Part shown: positions 6,210-6,246 of the stretch, piece by piece
How positions within the stretch are numbered: the first letter of the stretch is position 1
Layout: every line of letters starts with the position of its first letter
Origin: Gemmataceae bacterium
Lineage (GTDB): Bacteria; Planctomycetota; Planctomycetia; Gemmatales; Gemmataceae
Reading direction: 5' to 3'
DNA length: 6,246 bases
Assembly: GCA_026418875.1 (NCBI GenBank)
Contig: JAOAAM010000105.1
Location: forward strand, 1-6,246
Notes under the pieces: generated by a model
The model's input: the letters and a program-made list of their open reading frames with translations, nothing else
Told to the model about the DNA's origin: nothing
Databases searched by the model: none
Made by a program: the position numbers and the translations under genes

Positions 6210-6246
6210 CGCTCATGGTCCGCCTCGGCGTCGGTCACGTCGGGAA
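6206..6246 (-). CDS. C-terminal end of an unidentified upstream gene, partial
   Basis: One minus-strand frame at the right edge reads 12 codons, PDVTDAEADHER, and stops with a TGA that overlaps the first ATG of recO (ATGATG). Its third codon positions are mostly G or C (10 of 12), as in the genes next to it, while the competing open frame has 4 of 10. The fragment is too short to identify. If real, it shows that recO is translationally coupled to a gene outside the window. Confidence 0.4.
   Translation of the reverse strand, partial: PDVTDAEADHER

Overview
This is a GC-rich bacterial chromosomal segment in which every gene I can support lies on the minus strand, so transcription runs from the right edge to the left. 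The protein signatures suggest a planctomycete, probably of the Gemmata type. The main pointers are a divergent LptE-family lipoprotein with a GYTIGPL...TIYVPIFENR core, a long BamD-like TPR lipoprotein next to it, and a Pro/Ser/Thr-rich lipoprotein with a small conserved C-terminal module. The taxonomic call is inference from protein style; there is no rRNA or other marker in the window.

Layout in transcription order: the last 12 codons of an unidentified upstream gene (right edge); recO (DNA repair, 246 aa); a 67-bp gap with a compact hairpin beside a strong Shine-Dalgarno; a BamD-like TPR lipoprotein (410 aa); an LptE-like lipoprotein (226 aa) joined to it by a 4-bp ATGA overlap; folP (dihydropteroate synthase, 285 aa) after 45 bp; proA (gamma-glutamyl phosphate reductase, 422 aa, GTG start) only 14 bp after folP; a 207-bp intergenic region with a perfect 10-bp inverted repeat; and a lipoprotein of at least 366 aa that is open to the left edge.

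The recO-to-proA block is tight enough to be one operon. It mixes DNA repair (RecO), outer-membrane assembly (BamD-like and LptE-like), folate synthesis (FolP) and proline synthesis (ProA). The two lipoproteins are the only evident functional pair. The 207-bp gap with its inverted repeat is the most likely boundary between this block and the left-edge gene.

Most of the window is housekeeping sequence. I found no mobile element, CRISPR array, tRNA, rRNA or defence cassette. The items most worth a second look are the left-edge lipoprotein, the in-frame 15-bp tandem repeat inside the LptE signal peptide, the hairpin abutting the ribosome binding site of the BamD-like gene, and the inverted repeat downstream of proA.
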